Positions 15,362-24,209 of a stretch of 39,900 bases of DNA are shown here, piece by piece. The number at the start of each line of letters is the position of its first letter. Position 1 is the stretch's first letter. The position numbers were made by a program, and so were the translations under genes. The notes under the pieces are model-generated. The model did not search any database. It had not been told where the DNA came from and saw only the letters and a program-made list of their open reading frames with translations. Source of the stretch: Comamonas thiooxydans (lineage in GTDB: Bacteria > Pseudomonadota > Gammaproteobacteria > Burkholderiales > Burkholderiaceae_C); contig NZ_BBVD01000021.1 of NCBI RefSeq assembly GCF_000964545.1, positions 1-39,900 on the forward strand, written 5' to 3'.

Positions 15362-16123
15362 TCAGGCTGGAGTGCTCTGGCTCCAGGGAAAGAGGCGCTT
15401 GTGCAACTGCTGCACGCCACCATAGAGCAGCAGGCTGCACAGCACCAGCAGTGCCAGTGCGGCAAAGGCCACGGGTACCTTGAAGGAGGAGGTGGCAAAC
15501 AGAATCAGATAGCCCAGGCCTTTTTCCGCAGCCACGAACTCGGCGACCACGGCGCCAACAATTGCCAGCGTGATGGAGACCTTGAGGGCTGAAAACACAT
15601 AGGGCACGGCAAACGGCATGCGAATCTGCCAGTACTGGCGGCTGGTGGTGGCGCGCAGCGAGCGCGACAGCTCCACCAGCTCTGCCGGCACCGAAGCCAG
15701 GCCCAGGGCCGTGGAAACCACCAGCGGGAAAAAGGCAATCAGCGTGGTGATGACCACGCGCGGCAGCAGGCCTGCGCCCAGAGTGACGACGATGATGGGG
15801 GCGACGGCCACGATGGGGGTGGACTGGATCACCACCAGCCAGGGCATGATGATTTTCGAGAGCAGCTGCGATCGCGTGATGGCGATGGCCAGCGGAATGG
15901 CCAGTGCGATCGCCAGCGCATAGCCTATGAGCGCGACCTGCAAGGTGGCCGTGACATGCTCCAGCCAGCGCTGCAGCCCCATCTCGGCTGCAGAGCGCCA
16001 GATCTGGCTGGGAGCGGGAAAAATGTATTCGGGGATATGCGCCAGGCGGCAGGCGCACTCCCAGAACAGCAGGACGGCGAGGAAAACCAGCAGCGAAGCA
16101 TGGCGTTGTATGAGGGCAGACAT
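15362..16123 (-). CDS. ABC transporter permease, taurine/nitrate/NMT1 type
   Basis: This is a 253-residue permease of the SsuC/TauC/ThiX class with about six transmembrane segments. An N-terminal FPAPSQIW motif (about 35-42) is typical of this class, and the cytoplasmic EAA-like loop around ELSRSLRATTSRQYWQIRMPFAVPY follows. It lies between its ATPase (29-base gap) and the deaminase (20-base gap). With the NMT1-like binding protein it makes a complete importer, probably for a heterocycle or small organic nitrogen compound. Confidence 0.92.
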   Translation of the reverse strand: MSALIQRHASLLVFLAVLLFWECACRLAHIPEYIFPAPSQIWRSAAEMGLQRWLEHVTATLQVALIGYALAIALAIPLAIAITRSQLLSKIIMPWLVVIQSTPIVAVAPIIVVTLGAGLLPRVVITTLIAFFPLVVSTALGLASVPAELVELSRSLRATTSRQYWQIRMPFAVPYVFSALKVSITLAIVGAVVAEFVAAEKGLGYLILFATSSFKVPVAFAALALLVLCSLLLYGGVQQLHKRLFPWSQSTPA

Positions 16124-16152
16124 AGGGGCCTCTTGGGGCTGCGGGAGGATCT

Positions 16153-16932
<780 letters not shown>

Positions 16933-17000
16933 GGCAGGCGATCAAGGAAAGAACAAGGGCGGGAGCGTGAGGGCGGCGCAGCGGCGCCCTCACATGGCAT

Positions 17001-17999
17001 TTACTGGCTCAGAAAGCGGCGATCCACCAGCGTTTCCGGGTCGACCTTCTTGAGGTCGTAACTCATGGACTGGGCCACCCAGCCCCAGGTGGCAGCCAGC
17101 AGCCGGGGCTCGAATTTGCCCAGGCCGTCGCGCTGGCTGATCTCGTTCCTGAGCAGCGGGATGGAGGCTTCAAATTCGGCCTTGACCACGGCAGTGTCGG
17201 CTTCGGGCACCAGGGCCTTCAGCGACTCGGCCGCCTTTTGCGGGTTCTGGATGGAGAACTCCAGCGACTTGCCCAGTGCCCGCACATAGCGCTTGAGCAC
17301 TTCGGGGCGTTCCTTGATGGTCTTGTCGCTGGCCATGACGGACCAGCCATAGCCGTCCAGACCGAACTGCGTCCAGGGCAGGACCGACAGTTCCTTGCCG
17401 GCCTGCTTGAGCACGGCGCCGAAGGCCGGAGCCACGGTCACCCAGTTGATGGTCGCGTCCACGCGGCCCTGAGCCAGCATGGGAGCCAGCGTCGCCGGGT
17501 CCGACTTGATGACCTTGATCTTGCTGGCGTCCACGCCGTTCTTCTGCAGCACGATGGGCCACAGCGCATTCGACGAGGAGAAGGTGGGCATGGCCACCGT
17601 CTTGCCTTCCATGTCCTTGAGGTTCCTGATCTTGCTGTCGGCTCGCGTGAACAGCGCATCGGGCTGTTTGGAATACAGCGACATCACGGCCTTGACGGGA
17701 ATCCTGCCTTCGGCGGCGGCCATCATCAGCGCCGAGATGCCGCCAAAACCCACGTCGGCAGAGCCAGAGGCCACCTTGGTCACGGCATCGGCCGAGCCTC
17801 GGCCGGGAACAATCTTCACGTCCAGGCCTTCGTCCTTGAAAAAGCCTTGCTGCACGCCGGCATAGACAAAGGACTTGTCGCCCCCGGGCAGCCAGTCGAG
17901 CTGCACCGTGAGCTTGTCGGCTGCCTGGGCCGCTGCGCCACAGGCGACGAGCATGGCGAAAAGGGCGGAGCGTTTGAAGTAGGTGGCGGGGCGCGTCAT
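17001..17999 (-). CDS. NMT1/THI5-like ABC substrate-binding protein
   Basis: This is a periplasmic binding protein of 332 residues with a Sec signal peptide ending near AQA-AD (about 27-29). The mature start KLTVQLDWLPGGDKSFVYAG, with the QQGFFKDEGLDV motif after it, is typical of the NMT1/THI5-like family, whose members bind pyrimidine, riboflavin-precursor and other small ring compounds as well as sulfonates. The ATG at 17999 is chosen because CAGGAG lies about six bases upstream and the signal peptide begins there. A longer frame upstream lacks support. It is followed by its ATPase and permease and is preceded by the alpha/beta hydrolase gene of the same operon. Confidence 0.92.
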   Translation of the reverse strand: MTRPATYFKRSALFAMLVACGAAAQAADKLTVQLDWLPGGDKSFVYAGVQQGFFKDEGLDVKIVPGRGSADAVTKVASGSADVGFGGISALMMAAAEGRIPVKAVMSLYSKQPDALFTRADSKIRNLKDMEGKTVAMPTFSSSNALWPIVLQKNGVDASKIKVIKSDPATLAPMLAQGRVDATINWVTVAPAFGAVLKQAGKELSVLPWTQFGLDGYGWSVMASDKTIKERPEVLKRYVRALGKSLEFSIQNPQKAAESLKALVPEADTAVVKAEFEASIPLLRNEISQRDGLGKFEPRLLAATWGWVAQSMSYDLKKVDPETLVDRRFLSQ

Positions 18000-18039
18000 G
18001 AATAACTCCTGAAGAATGCGAGTTTTGGGTAATTGGTTG

Positions 18040-18840
18040 CTATACATTGATGAGCGGCATGCGCAATCTCATAAACGGTTTTGATTGAATTTCATCCAAA
18101 ACCGGCAGCAAGGCGTCGCTCAGGGCCTGAGGGCAGGCCAGCTGTGGCACATGGCCGCAGTCGAGGCTGATGCGCCTGGCGCCCGGCGTGAGCCGCTGCA
18201 TGCGCTGCTGCAGCGGCAGCGTCACGGAGCGGTCCTGGCGACATTCCACATAGATACGTGGCACCCGGCCAAAACGCTCGGCGCTGAGCCGGTTCACCAT
18301 GGCCCGGCCCGTTTCGGGCTGGACGCAGAGACGGCTGGCGGCCTTGAGCGCTGCGGTTGGAGGGCAGTCATGCAGGAACAAATCCATGGCGGCTTCCAGC
18401 GGCACGCTGCTGGCATTGCGCTGCTCGTTCCAGGCCAGATGCGGGCCTATGCCCTGGTAGTCAAAGCCCGGATCGGCGGCGCGGCATTGTGCGATCACAT
18501 CGCCATAGCTCATGCCGCTGGGCAGCATCATTCCGGCCAGGTAGACGAGGGCGCTGACCCGCTCGGGGGCGGCCTGGGCGACCTGAGACGCCGTCATGCC
18601 GCCACCGCTGTGACCGACCACCACGGCAGGGCCGTCCAGCGCTTCCAGCACGCGCAGCACATGGGCGGTGTAGCCGTCGAGATTGGCGCAGCTGTCGTCT
18701 TCGGCGGCGGCATCGTTGCCCGGCAGATTGACGGCAAGCACCTTCCAGCCTCGGGCCTGCAGCAGCGGCGTCCAGGCCGCAAAAGCCCAGCTGCCTTGCC
18801 AGGCCCCGTGGATCAGCACCATATTGCGTGAGCTTGTCAT
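18040..18840 (-). CDS. Alpha/beta hydrolase of the heterocycle operon
   Basis: This is a 266-residue hydrolase of the small esterase/hydroxynitrile-lyase-like group (HGAWQGSWAF near 11-20). It shows the nucleophile elbow GHSGGG, a likely acid in CRQDRSV and a base in DCGHVPQ. The ATG at 18840 is preferred because GGAGA lies six bases upstream and the fold begins directly after it. The start is 11 bases after the 2OG oxygenase stop, which indicates co-transcription. In a degradation pathway it could cleave a ring-opened amide, ester or carbamate, but the substrate is unknown. Confidence 0.87.
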   Translation of the reverse strand: MTSSRNMVLIHGAWQGSWAFAAWTPLLQARGWKVLAVNLPGNDAAAEDDSCANLDGYTAHVLRVLEALDGPAVVVGHSGGGMTASQVAQAAPERVSALVYLAGMMLPSGMSYGDVIAQCRAADPGFDYQGIGPHLAWNEQRNASSVPLEAAMDLFLHDCPPTAALKAASRLCVQPETGRAMVNRLSAERFGRVPRIYVECRQDRSVTLPLQQRMQRLTPGARRISLDCGHVPQLACPQALSDALLPVLDEIQSKPFMRLRMPLINV

Positions 18841-18851
18841 GGTGGTCTCCG

Positions 18852-19805
18852 TCAACCGTAGGTGCGGCGATAGCATTCGATCTGGTGCTGCTCCACCGTG
18901 ACAGCCGGGTATCTGGGCTGCTCGCCATCGTCCAGGCAGGTGGGAATGCATTCCACCTTGTGCAGCGGGTTGCCCGTGAAGAAAAAGGGCACGGAATAGC
19001 GTTCGCGACCCGAGACATTGATGACCCGGTGCAAGGTAGAGACATAGCGGTCGTTGGTCCAGCGCGCGAACAGGTCGCCGATGTTGACGACGAAGGCGCC
19101 GGGCACGGGGGGCGCGTCGATCCAGCTGCCGAGATCCTTGTCCCAGACCTGCAGGCCGCCGGCCTCGTCCTGCAGCAGCAAGGTCACGCCGCCGAAGTCC
19201 GTGTGCTCGCCGCAGCCTTTCTCGCCGGGTTCAGGGTTGGCAGGCTGGGGCGGGTAATGCAGCAGGCGCAGGGTCGCGGCGGCCTCCTTGAGATAGCCGT
19301 CGAAGTGGCTGACCGGCACGCCCAGCGACAAGGCTAGGCCGCGCACAATGGTCGCGCCCAGGCCGTAGGCGGCCTGGTAATAGTTCTGCATCACGGCGCG
19401 GAAGTCGGGCAGGGTTTCGGGCCATTGGTTGGGGCCGGTATTGAAGCGGCCGGCCAGCACGCGCGCATCGTTGGCCGCGACCTCGGCGCCGGCGTAAAAG
19501 CTTTCCTTGAGATCAGGCGGTGCGCCGCTCTCCAGCGTCTGGGCGCGCAGCGGCTCATAGCCGCGATTGCAGCGGGAGAGCTTTTTGTCCACGGCCAGCT
19601 TTTCGGTCATGGGCAGGTCAAAGAAGCGCTGGCTGGCGGCAAACAGGCTGCTGATCAGCGCCGGGTCTATGCCATGGCCGGTGATATAGAAGAAGCCGCG
19701 CTGTTCGCAAGCCTGACGCAGTTGCTCGGCCACCAGGTGCTGATCCACAGGGTCATGGCTGCGCAGGCCGCTGATGTCGATGAGGGGGAGGGCAGAGATG
19801 CTCAC
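18852..19805 (-). CDS. 2-oxoglutarate/Fe(II)-dependent oxygenase, isopenicillin N synthase-like
   Basis: This 317-residue protein of the IPNS/DIOX family begins LPLIDISGL, has the N-terminal DIOX_N helix (GFFYITGHGI) and carries the 2-His-1-carboxylate iron site: His and Asp in EHTDFGG and the second His in STLHRVIN, then RYSVPFF, whose Arg and Ser bind 2-oxoglutarate. All key residues are present, so it should be active. The family includes thymine 7-hydroxylase, so oxidation of a methyl group or N-substituent on a base is plausible, though unproven. The start is a GTG at 19803-19805; no in-frame ATG lies close upstream and the Shine-Dalgarno is weak. It is first in the nine-gene operon. Confidence 0.9.
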   Translation of the reverse strand: MSISALPLIDISGLRSHDPVDQHLVAEQLRQACEQRGFFYITGHGIDPALISSLFAASQRFFDLPMTEKLAVDKKLSRCNRGYEPLRAQTLESGAPPDLKESFYAGAEVAANDARVLAGRFNTGPNQWPETLPDFRAVMQNYYQAAYGLGATIVRGLALSLGVPVSHFDGYLKEAAATLRLLHYPPQPANPEPGEKGCGEHTDFGGVTLLLQDEAGGLQVWDKDLGSWIDAPPVPGAFVVNIGDLFARWTNDRYVSTLHRVINVSGRERYSVPFFFTGNPLHKVECIPTCLDDGEQPRYPAVTVEQHQIECYRRTYG

Positions 19806-19997
19806 GAATGGCGTCCAGAAACTGAAGAACTGGAGTCAGTTTAGAAAGCGCAGTCCGTGCTGGATAGCGCAGCTTTTGCTGCGGGGTGATCTAAAAATGT
19901 GAGCACTAATCGCTGATGGGTAAAGTGTTGCACGGCATTGGTGCATTCGCAAAAAGCGATGCGCACAATGCCGGTGCAGTCATGGACCGGGGCGCTC
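19806..19997. promoter_or_regulatory. Probable control region of the heterocycle operon
   Basis: This 192-base gap lies between the LysR gene and the first catabolic gene. It holds a long imperfect inverted repeat (19930-19977; arms of about 21 bases around an AAAAA loop, with a GGCATTG/CAATGCC core) and a short hairpin CGCAGC-tttt-GCTGCG (19868-19883). These could be a LysR operator, a LysR-gene terminator, or both. No convincing -35/-10 pair was found. Confidence 0.45.
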
Positions 19998-20975
19998 TCA
20001 GCTCCTGGCGGAAGCCGCCGCAGCGGAGGTCTGCGTGCGGGCCACCCATTCACGCAGGGCGACGCTTTCCTCGTCCTCGCGGCTTTCTATGGCATCGGCC
20101 GCGATGCGGTTGAAGGCGTCGAGTGCCGATGGCAGCGTGCGTCCTGCACGCACATAGACGCCAAGTTCGGAGTACAGAGTGGTAGGGGTATCCAGCGGCA
20201 CATGGACCAGCCGGCCTTCGCGCAGCTCGCGCTCCAGCCCCAGGCGGCTCTGGAAGAAAATGCCCACGCCGCGTTCGGCAAGACTCTTGGCCAGCTCGAT
20301 GGACGAGGTTTCCAGCAACACTTGCAATGCACGCTTGTGGTGCGCCAGCAAGGGCTGCAGCAAGTCGTGCATGGAGAGTTCGGGCGTTGGCAGAATCAGC
20401 GGAAAGGCCGCGCATTGCGCAAAGTCCACGCGCTCCAGCTGGGCAATCGGGTGCTTGGGCGGCACGATGGCACCCAGCGCAAAGCGGCCCATGGTGCATT
20501 GGCGCAGATTGTCGTGGCGCTTGACGGAAAAGCCTATGCCCACGTCCGCATCGCCCTGAATCACGGCCTGTGCCGCCTGCTGGGAGCCGCAGGTGCGCAC
20601 ATGAATCTGAATCGTGGGATAGCGCCTGTGCATCTGCGTGAGCACGGCCGGCATCAGGTCGGCGTTCAGGCCTTCCACGGCGGCCACGCTGACCGAGCCG
20701 CGACGCACGCCGCGCAGCAGCTCCAGCTCGGTGCTGAGGCGGTGCTCGTCCTGCAGCACTGTGATCACATGGCGCGAAAACACTTCGCCGGCGGCCGTGA
20801 GCCGCAGGCCCGAGCTCAGGCGCTCGAACAGCGGGCTGCCGATTTCGTCCTCAAGCTGCAGTAACTGGCGGTTGACTGCCGACGAGGCCACATGCAGATG
20901 GCGTGCGGCCTCGCGTATGGAGCCGCAACGGCGAATCATGTCGAAATAGCGAATGGAGCGGGCGTGAATATGCAT
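19998..20975 (-). CDS. LysR-family transcriptional regulator
   Basis: This 325-residue regulator has an N-terminal winged helix-turn-helix (IRYFDMIRRCGSIREAARHLHVASSAVNRQ, residues 8-37) and a periplasmic-binding-fold effector domain after about residue 95. LysR proteins bind DNA as tetramers and usually activate an adjacent operon when an inducer binds. It is transcribed in the same direction as the catabolic operon, 192 bases upstream, rather than divergently. It is therefore a likely, not proven, regulator of it. Its ATG is overlapped by a perfect 8-bp inverted repeat (20974-20992), and no normal Shine-Dalgarno is visible. Confidence 0.92.
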   Translation of the reverse strand: MHIHARSIRYFDMIRRCGSIREAARHLHVASSAVNRQLLQLEDEIGSPLFERLSSGLRLTAAGEVFSRHVITVLQDEHRLSTELELLRGVRRGSVSVAAVEGLNADLMPAVLTQMHRRYPTIQIHVRTCGSQQAAQAVIQGDADVGIGFSVKRHDNLRQCTMGRFALGAIVPPKHPIAQLERVDFAQCAAFPLILPTPELSMHDLLQPLLAHHKRALQVLLETSSIELAKSLAERGVGIFFQSRLGLERELREGRLVHVPLDTPTTLYSELGVYVRAGRTLPSALDAFNRIAADAIESREDEESVALREWVARTQTSAAAASARS

Positions 20976-20992
20976 GCTGCCGGAGGCAGCAT
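20974..20992. repeat. Perfect inverted repeat over the LysR start codon
   Basis: The arms ATGCTGCC and GGCAGCAT flank a three-base GGA. On the minus strand the second arm contains the LysR ATG. It occupies the short gap between hemH and the LysR gene and could be an operator or a hairpin limiting translation. It lacks a T-run, so a terminator role for hemH is less likely. Confidence 0.55.
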
Positions 20993-21020
20993 ATGCCGTG
21001 CCAGTTCGCTGGATGGCCGC

Positions 21021-22118
21021 CTACTGCGGCGCGCCCGCCGCCTTGGCGTGCTGGGCGCGGGCCTTGAGCTCGACATCGTCCTCGCGCCCGGTGGGCCAGC
21101 CTTGCATATGCTGCCGGGCAATATCGCTGAGTGCGGTGATCCAGGGCGCACTGTCGTTGAGGCAGTCTATGTACTCGAACTGCTGGCCGCCCGCATGCAA
21201 AAAGGCTTCACGCGCTTCCTGCTTGATTTCCTCCAACGTCTCCAGGCAGTCGCTGGTAAAGCCGGGGCAGACCACATCGACGCGCCGGGTGCCGGCCTGG
21301 GCCATGGCAATCAGCGAGGGTTCGGTATAGGGCTCCAGCCATTTGGCCTTGCCAAAGCGCGACTGGAAGGTCACCAGATACTGGTCGGTGGCGAGCTTGA
21401 GCCGCTCGGCCAGCAGGCGTGCCGTCTTGTGCGATTCGCAGTGGTAGGGATCGCCCAGATGCAAGGTGCGCTCTGGCACGCCATGAAAACTCATGACCAG
21501 CTTGTCCCCGCGACCGTGGCCGCGCCAGTGGGCTTCTATGCGCTGTGCCAGCGCTTCGATATAGCCGGCATCGTCGTGGTAGCGGTTGACGAAACGCAGC
21601 TCGGGAATATGGCGCTGGGTCCTGGCCCAGTCGTAGACGGCGTCGAACACGCTGGCCGTGGTCGTGCCCGAGTACTGGGGGTACAGCGGCAGGATCAGGA
21701 TGCGCGTCACGCCGTCTTTCTTGAGGGCATCCAGCTGGGCCGCAATGGACGGCGTGCCGTAGCGCATGGCCGGCTGCACCAGCACATTGTGGCCGCGCTC
21801 GCCCAGCCAGCCGCGCAGCAAAGTGGCCTGGCGCGTGGTCCAGTGCAGCAGCGGGGAGCCGTCCTTTTCATGCCAGACGGTAGCGTACTTGGCGGCCGAT
21901 TTGGCCGGACGGGTGCGCAGGATGATGCCGTGCAGAATCGGCCACCAGGCGAGCTTGGGAATCTCGACCACACGATCGTCACCGAGAAACTCCGCCAGAT
22001 AAGGGCGCACTGCTGCAGCCGTGGGGGCGGCCGGGGTGCCCAGATTGCACAGCAGGATGCCGGTGCGTGCGGATTGGTCGTGACGGAAGCTGGGTTCGGG
22101 CGCAAAGCGTGATGGCAT
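21021..22118 (-). CDS. hemH: Ferrochelatase
   Basis: Ferrochelatase inserts Fe(II) into protoporphyrin IX in the last step of heme synthesis. The 365-residue length is typical. Recognisable motifs are GILLCNLGTP near the N-terminus (19-28), ILPLYPQYSGTTTASVFD in the middle, the metal-site MSFHGVPERT (catalytic His), and VVCPGFTSDCLETLEEI, with the second-site Glu, near 300. The ATG at 22118 is the natural start; a short N-terminal extension of about 18 residues precedes the fold. It is monocistronic or followed only by the LysR gene, and divergent from the HAD gene 73 bases away. Confidence 0.96.
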   Translation of the reverse strand: MPSRFAPEPSFRHDQSARTGILLCNLGTPAAPTAAAVRPYLAEFLGDDRVVEIPKLAWWPILHGIILRTRPAKSAAKYATVWHEKDGSPLLHWTTRQATLLRGWLGERGHNVLVQPAMRYGTPSIAAQLDALKKDGVTRILILPLYPQYSGTTTASVFDAVYDWARTQRHIPELRFVNRYHDDAGYIEALAQRIEAHWRGHGRGDKLVMSFHGVPERTLHLGDPYHCESHKTARLLAERLKLATDQYLVTFQSRFGKAKWLEPYTEPSLIAMAQAGTRRVDVVCPGFTSDCLETLEEIKQEAREAFLHAGGQQFEYIDCLNDSAPWITALSDIARQHMQGWPTGREDDVELKARAQHAKAAGAPQ

Positions 22119-22191
22119 GGTGCAATTGTGTCAGCTAATCGGATAGGCGCAGCCGCTCTGCGGCATTAGCCGGGCCGCTATTCTTCGGGGT

Positions 22192-22941
22192 ATGCAACCC
22201 CAAGACACCACAGCCCCTGCCATTGAAACTCTTCAGCGTCTGCGCCACAGTGGCCAGATTCGCGCCATCAGTCTGGATCTGGACGACACGCTCTGGCCCA
22301 TCTGGCCCACGATTGCCAAGGCTGAGGCCGTTTTGCTGCAGTGGCTCGCGCAGCATGCTCCCGCTACGGCCGAGCACCTGGGCGATACGGACAAGGTGCG
22401 TGCCTTGCGTCATGAAATCGTGGGGCTGCGCCCGGATCTGAAAGCCGACCTCAGCGGCCTGCGCCGCGAGTCCATCCGGCTGGCGCTAAGCCGCGCCGGT
22501 GACGATCCCGCCCTGGCCGAACCGGCCTTTGACGAGTTCTTTGCCGCTCGCCAGCGGGTCGAGCTGTTTGACGATGCCTTGCCGGCGCTGCAGTTTCTCT
22601 CGCAGCGCTGGCCCGTGGTGGCCCTGTCCAATGGCAACGCGAATGTGCATGTGGTGGGTATCGGTGAGCACTTCCATGCCTCGCTGTCTGCCAGCGGAGC
22701 CGGCATGGCCAAGCCCGAGACGCGTTTTTTTCAGGCCGCAGCGGATGCGGCCGGCGTCGCCCCCGAGCATGTGCTGCACATCGGCGACGATGCGGAGCTG
22801 GATGCCCGGGGCGCCATGGATGCGGGTATGCACGCAGTCTGGCTCAACCGCGGGCAGGTAGCATGGCCTTGCGTGGGACCTGAACCCCACGTCACAGTCG
22901 CCAGCCTTTGGCAGTTGTGTCAGGGGCTGGCAGATCGTTGA
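22192..22941 (+). CDS. HAD-superfamily hydrolase (subfamily IA phosphatase)
   Basis: This 249-residue phosphatase has all four HAD motifs: I DLDDTLW (nucleophile is the first Asp), II SNGN, III the Lys in AKPETRFF, and IV GDDAELD. The helical cap between motifs I and II is of the C1 type seen in YigB/PPase-like enzymes. The likely role is dephosphorylation of a small phosphometabolite such as FMN or a sugar phosphate; the substrate cannot be read from sequence. It is divergent from hemH and followed after 45 bases by a membrane protein gene. Confidence 0.9.
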   Translation: MQPQDTTAPAIETLQRLRHSGQIRAISLDLDDTLWPIWPTIAKAEAVLLQWLAQHAPATAEHLGDTDKVRALRHEIVGLRPDLKADLSGLRRESIRLALSRAGDDPALAEPAFDEFFAARQRVELFDDALPALQFLSQRWPVVALSNGNANVHVVGIGEHFHASLSASGAGMAKPETRFFQAAADAAGVAPEHVLHIGDDAELDARGAMDAGMHAVWLNRGQVAWPCVGPEPHVTVASLWQLCQGLADR

Positions 22942-22986
22942 CCGGGACGAGCGGGAGCAGTGCGGGTCAGCGAACAAGGACCGCCT

Positions 22987-23835
22987 ATGCCTACCTGTCT
23001 GTCTGCCTGTCTTCTCACGCCGCCTCCGCTGGCACCTGTGCGAACCATTGCCTGGAGCCGGCCTATGGTGTGGCTGTCCAGAGCCTTGCAGGACATTTCT
23101 AACGCTCCGTTAATCAGTCTGGCGCATGGTCTGGCCTTGATCCTGATCGGTGCAGCAATCCTGACCCTGGGGCACAATCGCTTCTGGTTGATGGCAGGGG
23201 CCTTGTCGGGCTTTCTGGTGGTGGGGCCTCTGGTGGCCACCAGCCTCTATGCCGTCAGCCGGGCCATAGAGCGCGGTGAGGTGGCAGACTGGGGTCTGAT
23301 TCGCCGCACCTGGACGCAATGGCAGAGCTGTCATGCCACGGGCCGGGGAGGGTACTGGTGCATGGTCAGGTTCGGCGCCTTGCTGGCGCTGGCAGCCACG
23401 GGCTGGGTGCTTATTTCGGCATCGCTGATCACCGTGATGTCGCCCGTGCGCGTGCAAACCCTGCAGGATTTCATTGTGCATGTGGTGCTGGCCAGGGATG
23501 GTCAGCTATTTGTGCAATGGATGGCTTTGGGCAGCTTTCTGGCTGCTCCGATTTTTGCGTCCAGCGTGGTGGCCATGCCGCTGATGCTGGACAGGCGAGT
23601 GACCGTGCGCCAGGCCGTGTTGACCAGTTGGTCCGTGGTGCTGGCCAACCCTGGCCCTATGGCCTTGTGGGCGGCGCTGATTGTGATGTTGACTTTGCTG
23701 GGCCTTGGCAGCTATCTGCTGGGGCTGGTGGTTGTGATGCCCCTGCTGGGCCATGCCAGCTGGCACGCCTATCGAGACCTGGTGGATGCCTCTGCATTCC
23801 CCGCCAGAGATGAAGCGATAGTGCCTGCCGTCTGA
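22987..23835 (+). CDS. DUF2189 membrane protein
   Basis: This 282-residue integral membrane protein has about six hydrophobic segments. The layout agrees with the DUF2189 family: an amphipathic N-terminal helix (WLSRALQDISNAPLISLAHG), FLVVGPLVATSLYAVSRAIERGE near 85-107, and a late PMALWAALIVMLTLLGLG pair. Function is unknown in the family. The ATG at 22987 is preferred over a GTG at 22960 because AAGGA lies about seven bases before it. It is followed by the DUF2788 gene 47 bases later, which may be co-transcribed. Confidence 0.82.
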   Translation: MPTCLSACLLTPPPLAPVRTIAWSRPMVWLSRALQDISNAPLISLAHGLALILIGAAILTLGHNRFWLMAGALSGFLVVGPLVATSLYAVSRAIERGEVADWGLIRRTWTQWQSCHATGRGGYWCMVRFGALLALAATGWVLISASLITVMSPVRVQTLQDFIVHVVLARDGQLFVQWMALGSFLAAPIFASSVVAMPLMLDRRVTVRQAVLTSWSVVLANPGPMALWAALIVMLTLLGLGSYLLGLVVVMPLLGHASWHAYRDLVDASAFPARDEAIVPAV

Positions 23836-23882
23836 GCGCTGCGCGACCAGGGCCTGGCAAAGGCTGTAAGGACCTGGTTGTC

Positions 23883-24098
23883 GTGATATTCGGATATACG
23901 GAAGAACAGCTTGCCCACTTTTTCCTGACCTGGGGGGTGGGTGCCTTCATCTTGTTCATGGTGTTCATCATCTTGCAGCTGGCGCGTCAGTCCAAGGCAG
24001 GCAAGTTCGGCACCTTTGTGATCTTTCTGGGCCTGGGCGTGGGCTTTGTAGGCTATCTCGCCAAGATCATCATCCAGTGGTGGATAGAGAGCCGCTGA
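23883..24098 (+). CDS. DUF2788 small membrane protein
   Basis: This 71-residue protein has two transmembrane helices (about 10-33 and 41-65) joined by a short basic loop (RQSKAGKFG) and ends WWIESR. Size and pattern agree with the DUF2788 family of Burkholderiales. Function is unknown. The start is a GTG at 23883; AAGGA lies about 10 bases upstream. The gene is followed by a 3' hairpin shared with a convergent repeat copy. Confidence 0.82.
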   Translation: MIFGYTEEQLAHFFLTWGVGAFILFMVFIILQLARQSKAGKFGTFVIFLGLGVGFVGYLAKIIIQWWIESR

Positions 24099-24130
24099 GC
24101 TGATACATGGGGCGGCGCTGATCGGCTCAC

Positions 24131-24209
24131 TACTTGAGCAAGGTCCGCCCCGCAGAGAGAACCTAGCCCCCTTCCGAAAAGAAGGGGGAAGAAGCGGTGT
24201 CTCAGTGGG
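24131..24209 (-). repeat. Stop-anchored repeat family B, copy 4 (diverged)
   Basis: On the minus strand it starts CCCACTGAG directly after the TAA of the Bug protein gene. It has CTTCCCCCTTC-ttttcg-GAAGGGGG, a TCTCTGCGGGGCGG block and a CCTTGCTCAAG tail. The same block order appears in copies 1-3, with more divergence. Confidence 0.6.
24167..24188. terminator. Hairpin between convergent genes (DUF2788 and Bug protein)
   Basis: The stem CCCCCTTC / GAAGGGGG has a six-base loop (cgaaaa). It lies within repeat B copy 4. It may end transcription of both convergent genes. No clear T-run is present on either strand, so a terminator role is only likely. Confidence 0.5.

Noticed and set aside
19806..19997. 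Riboswitch upstream of the heterocycle operon
   Set aside because: The hairpins present do not match the purine, molybdenum-cofactor or pre-queuosine riboswitch cores that I could recall.
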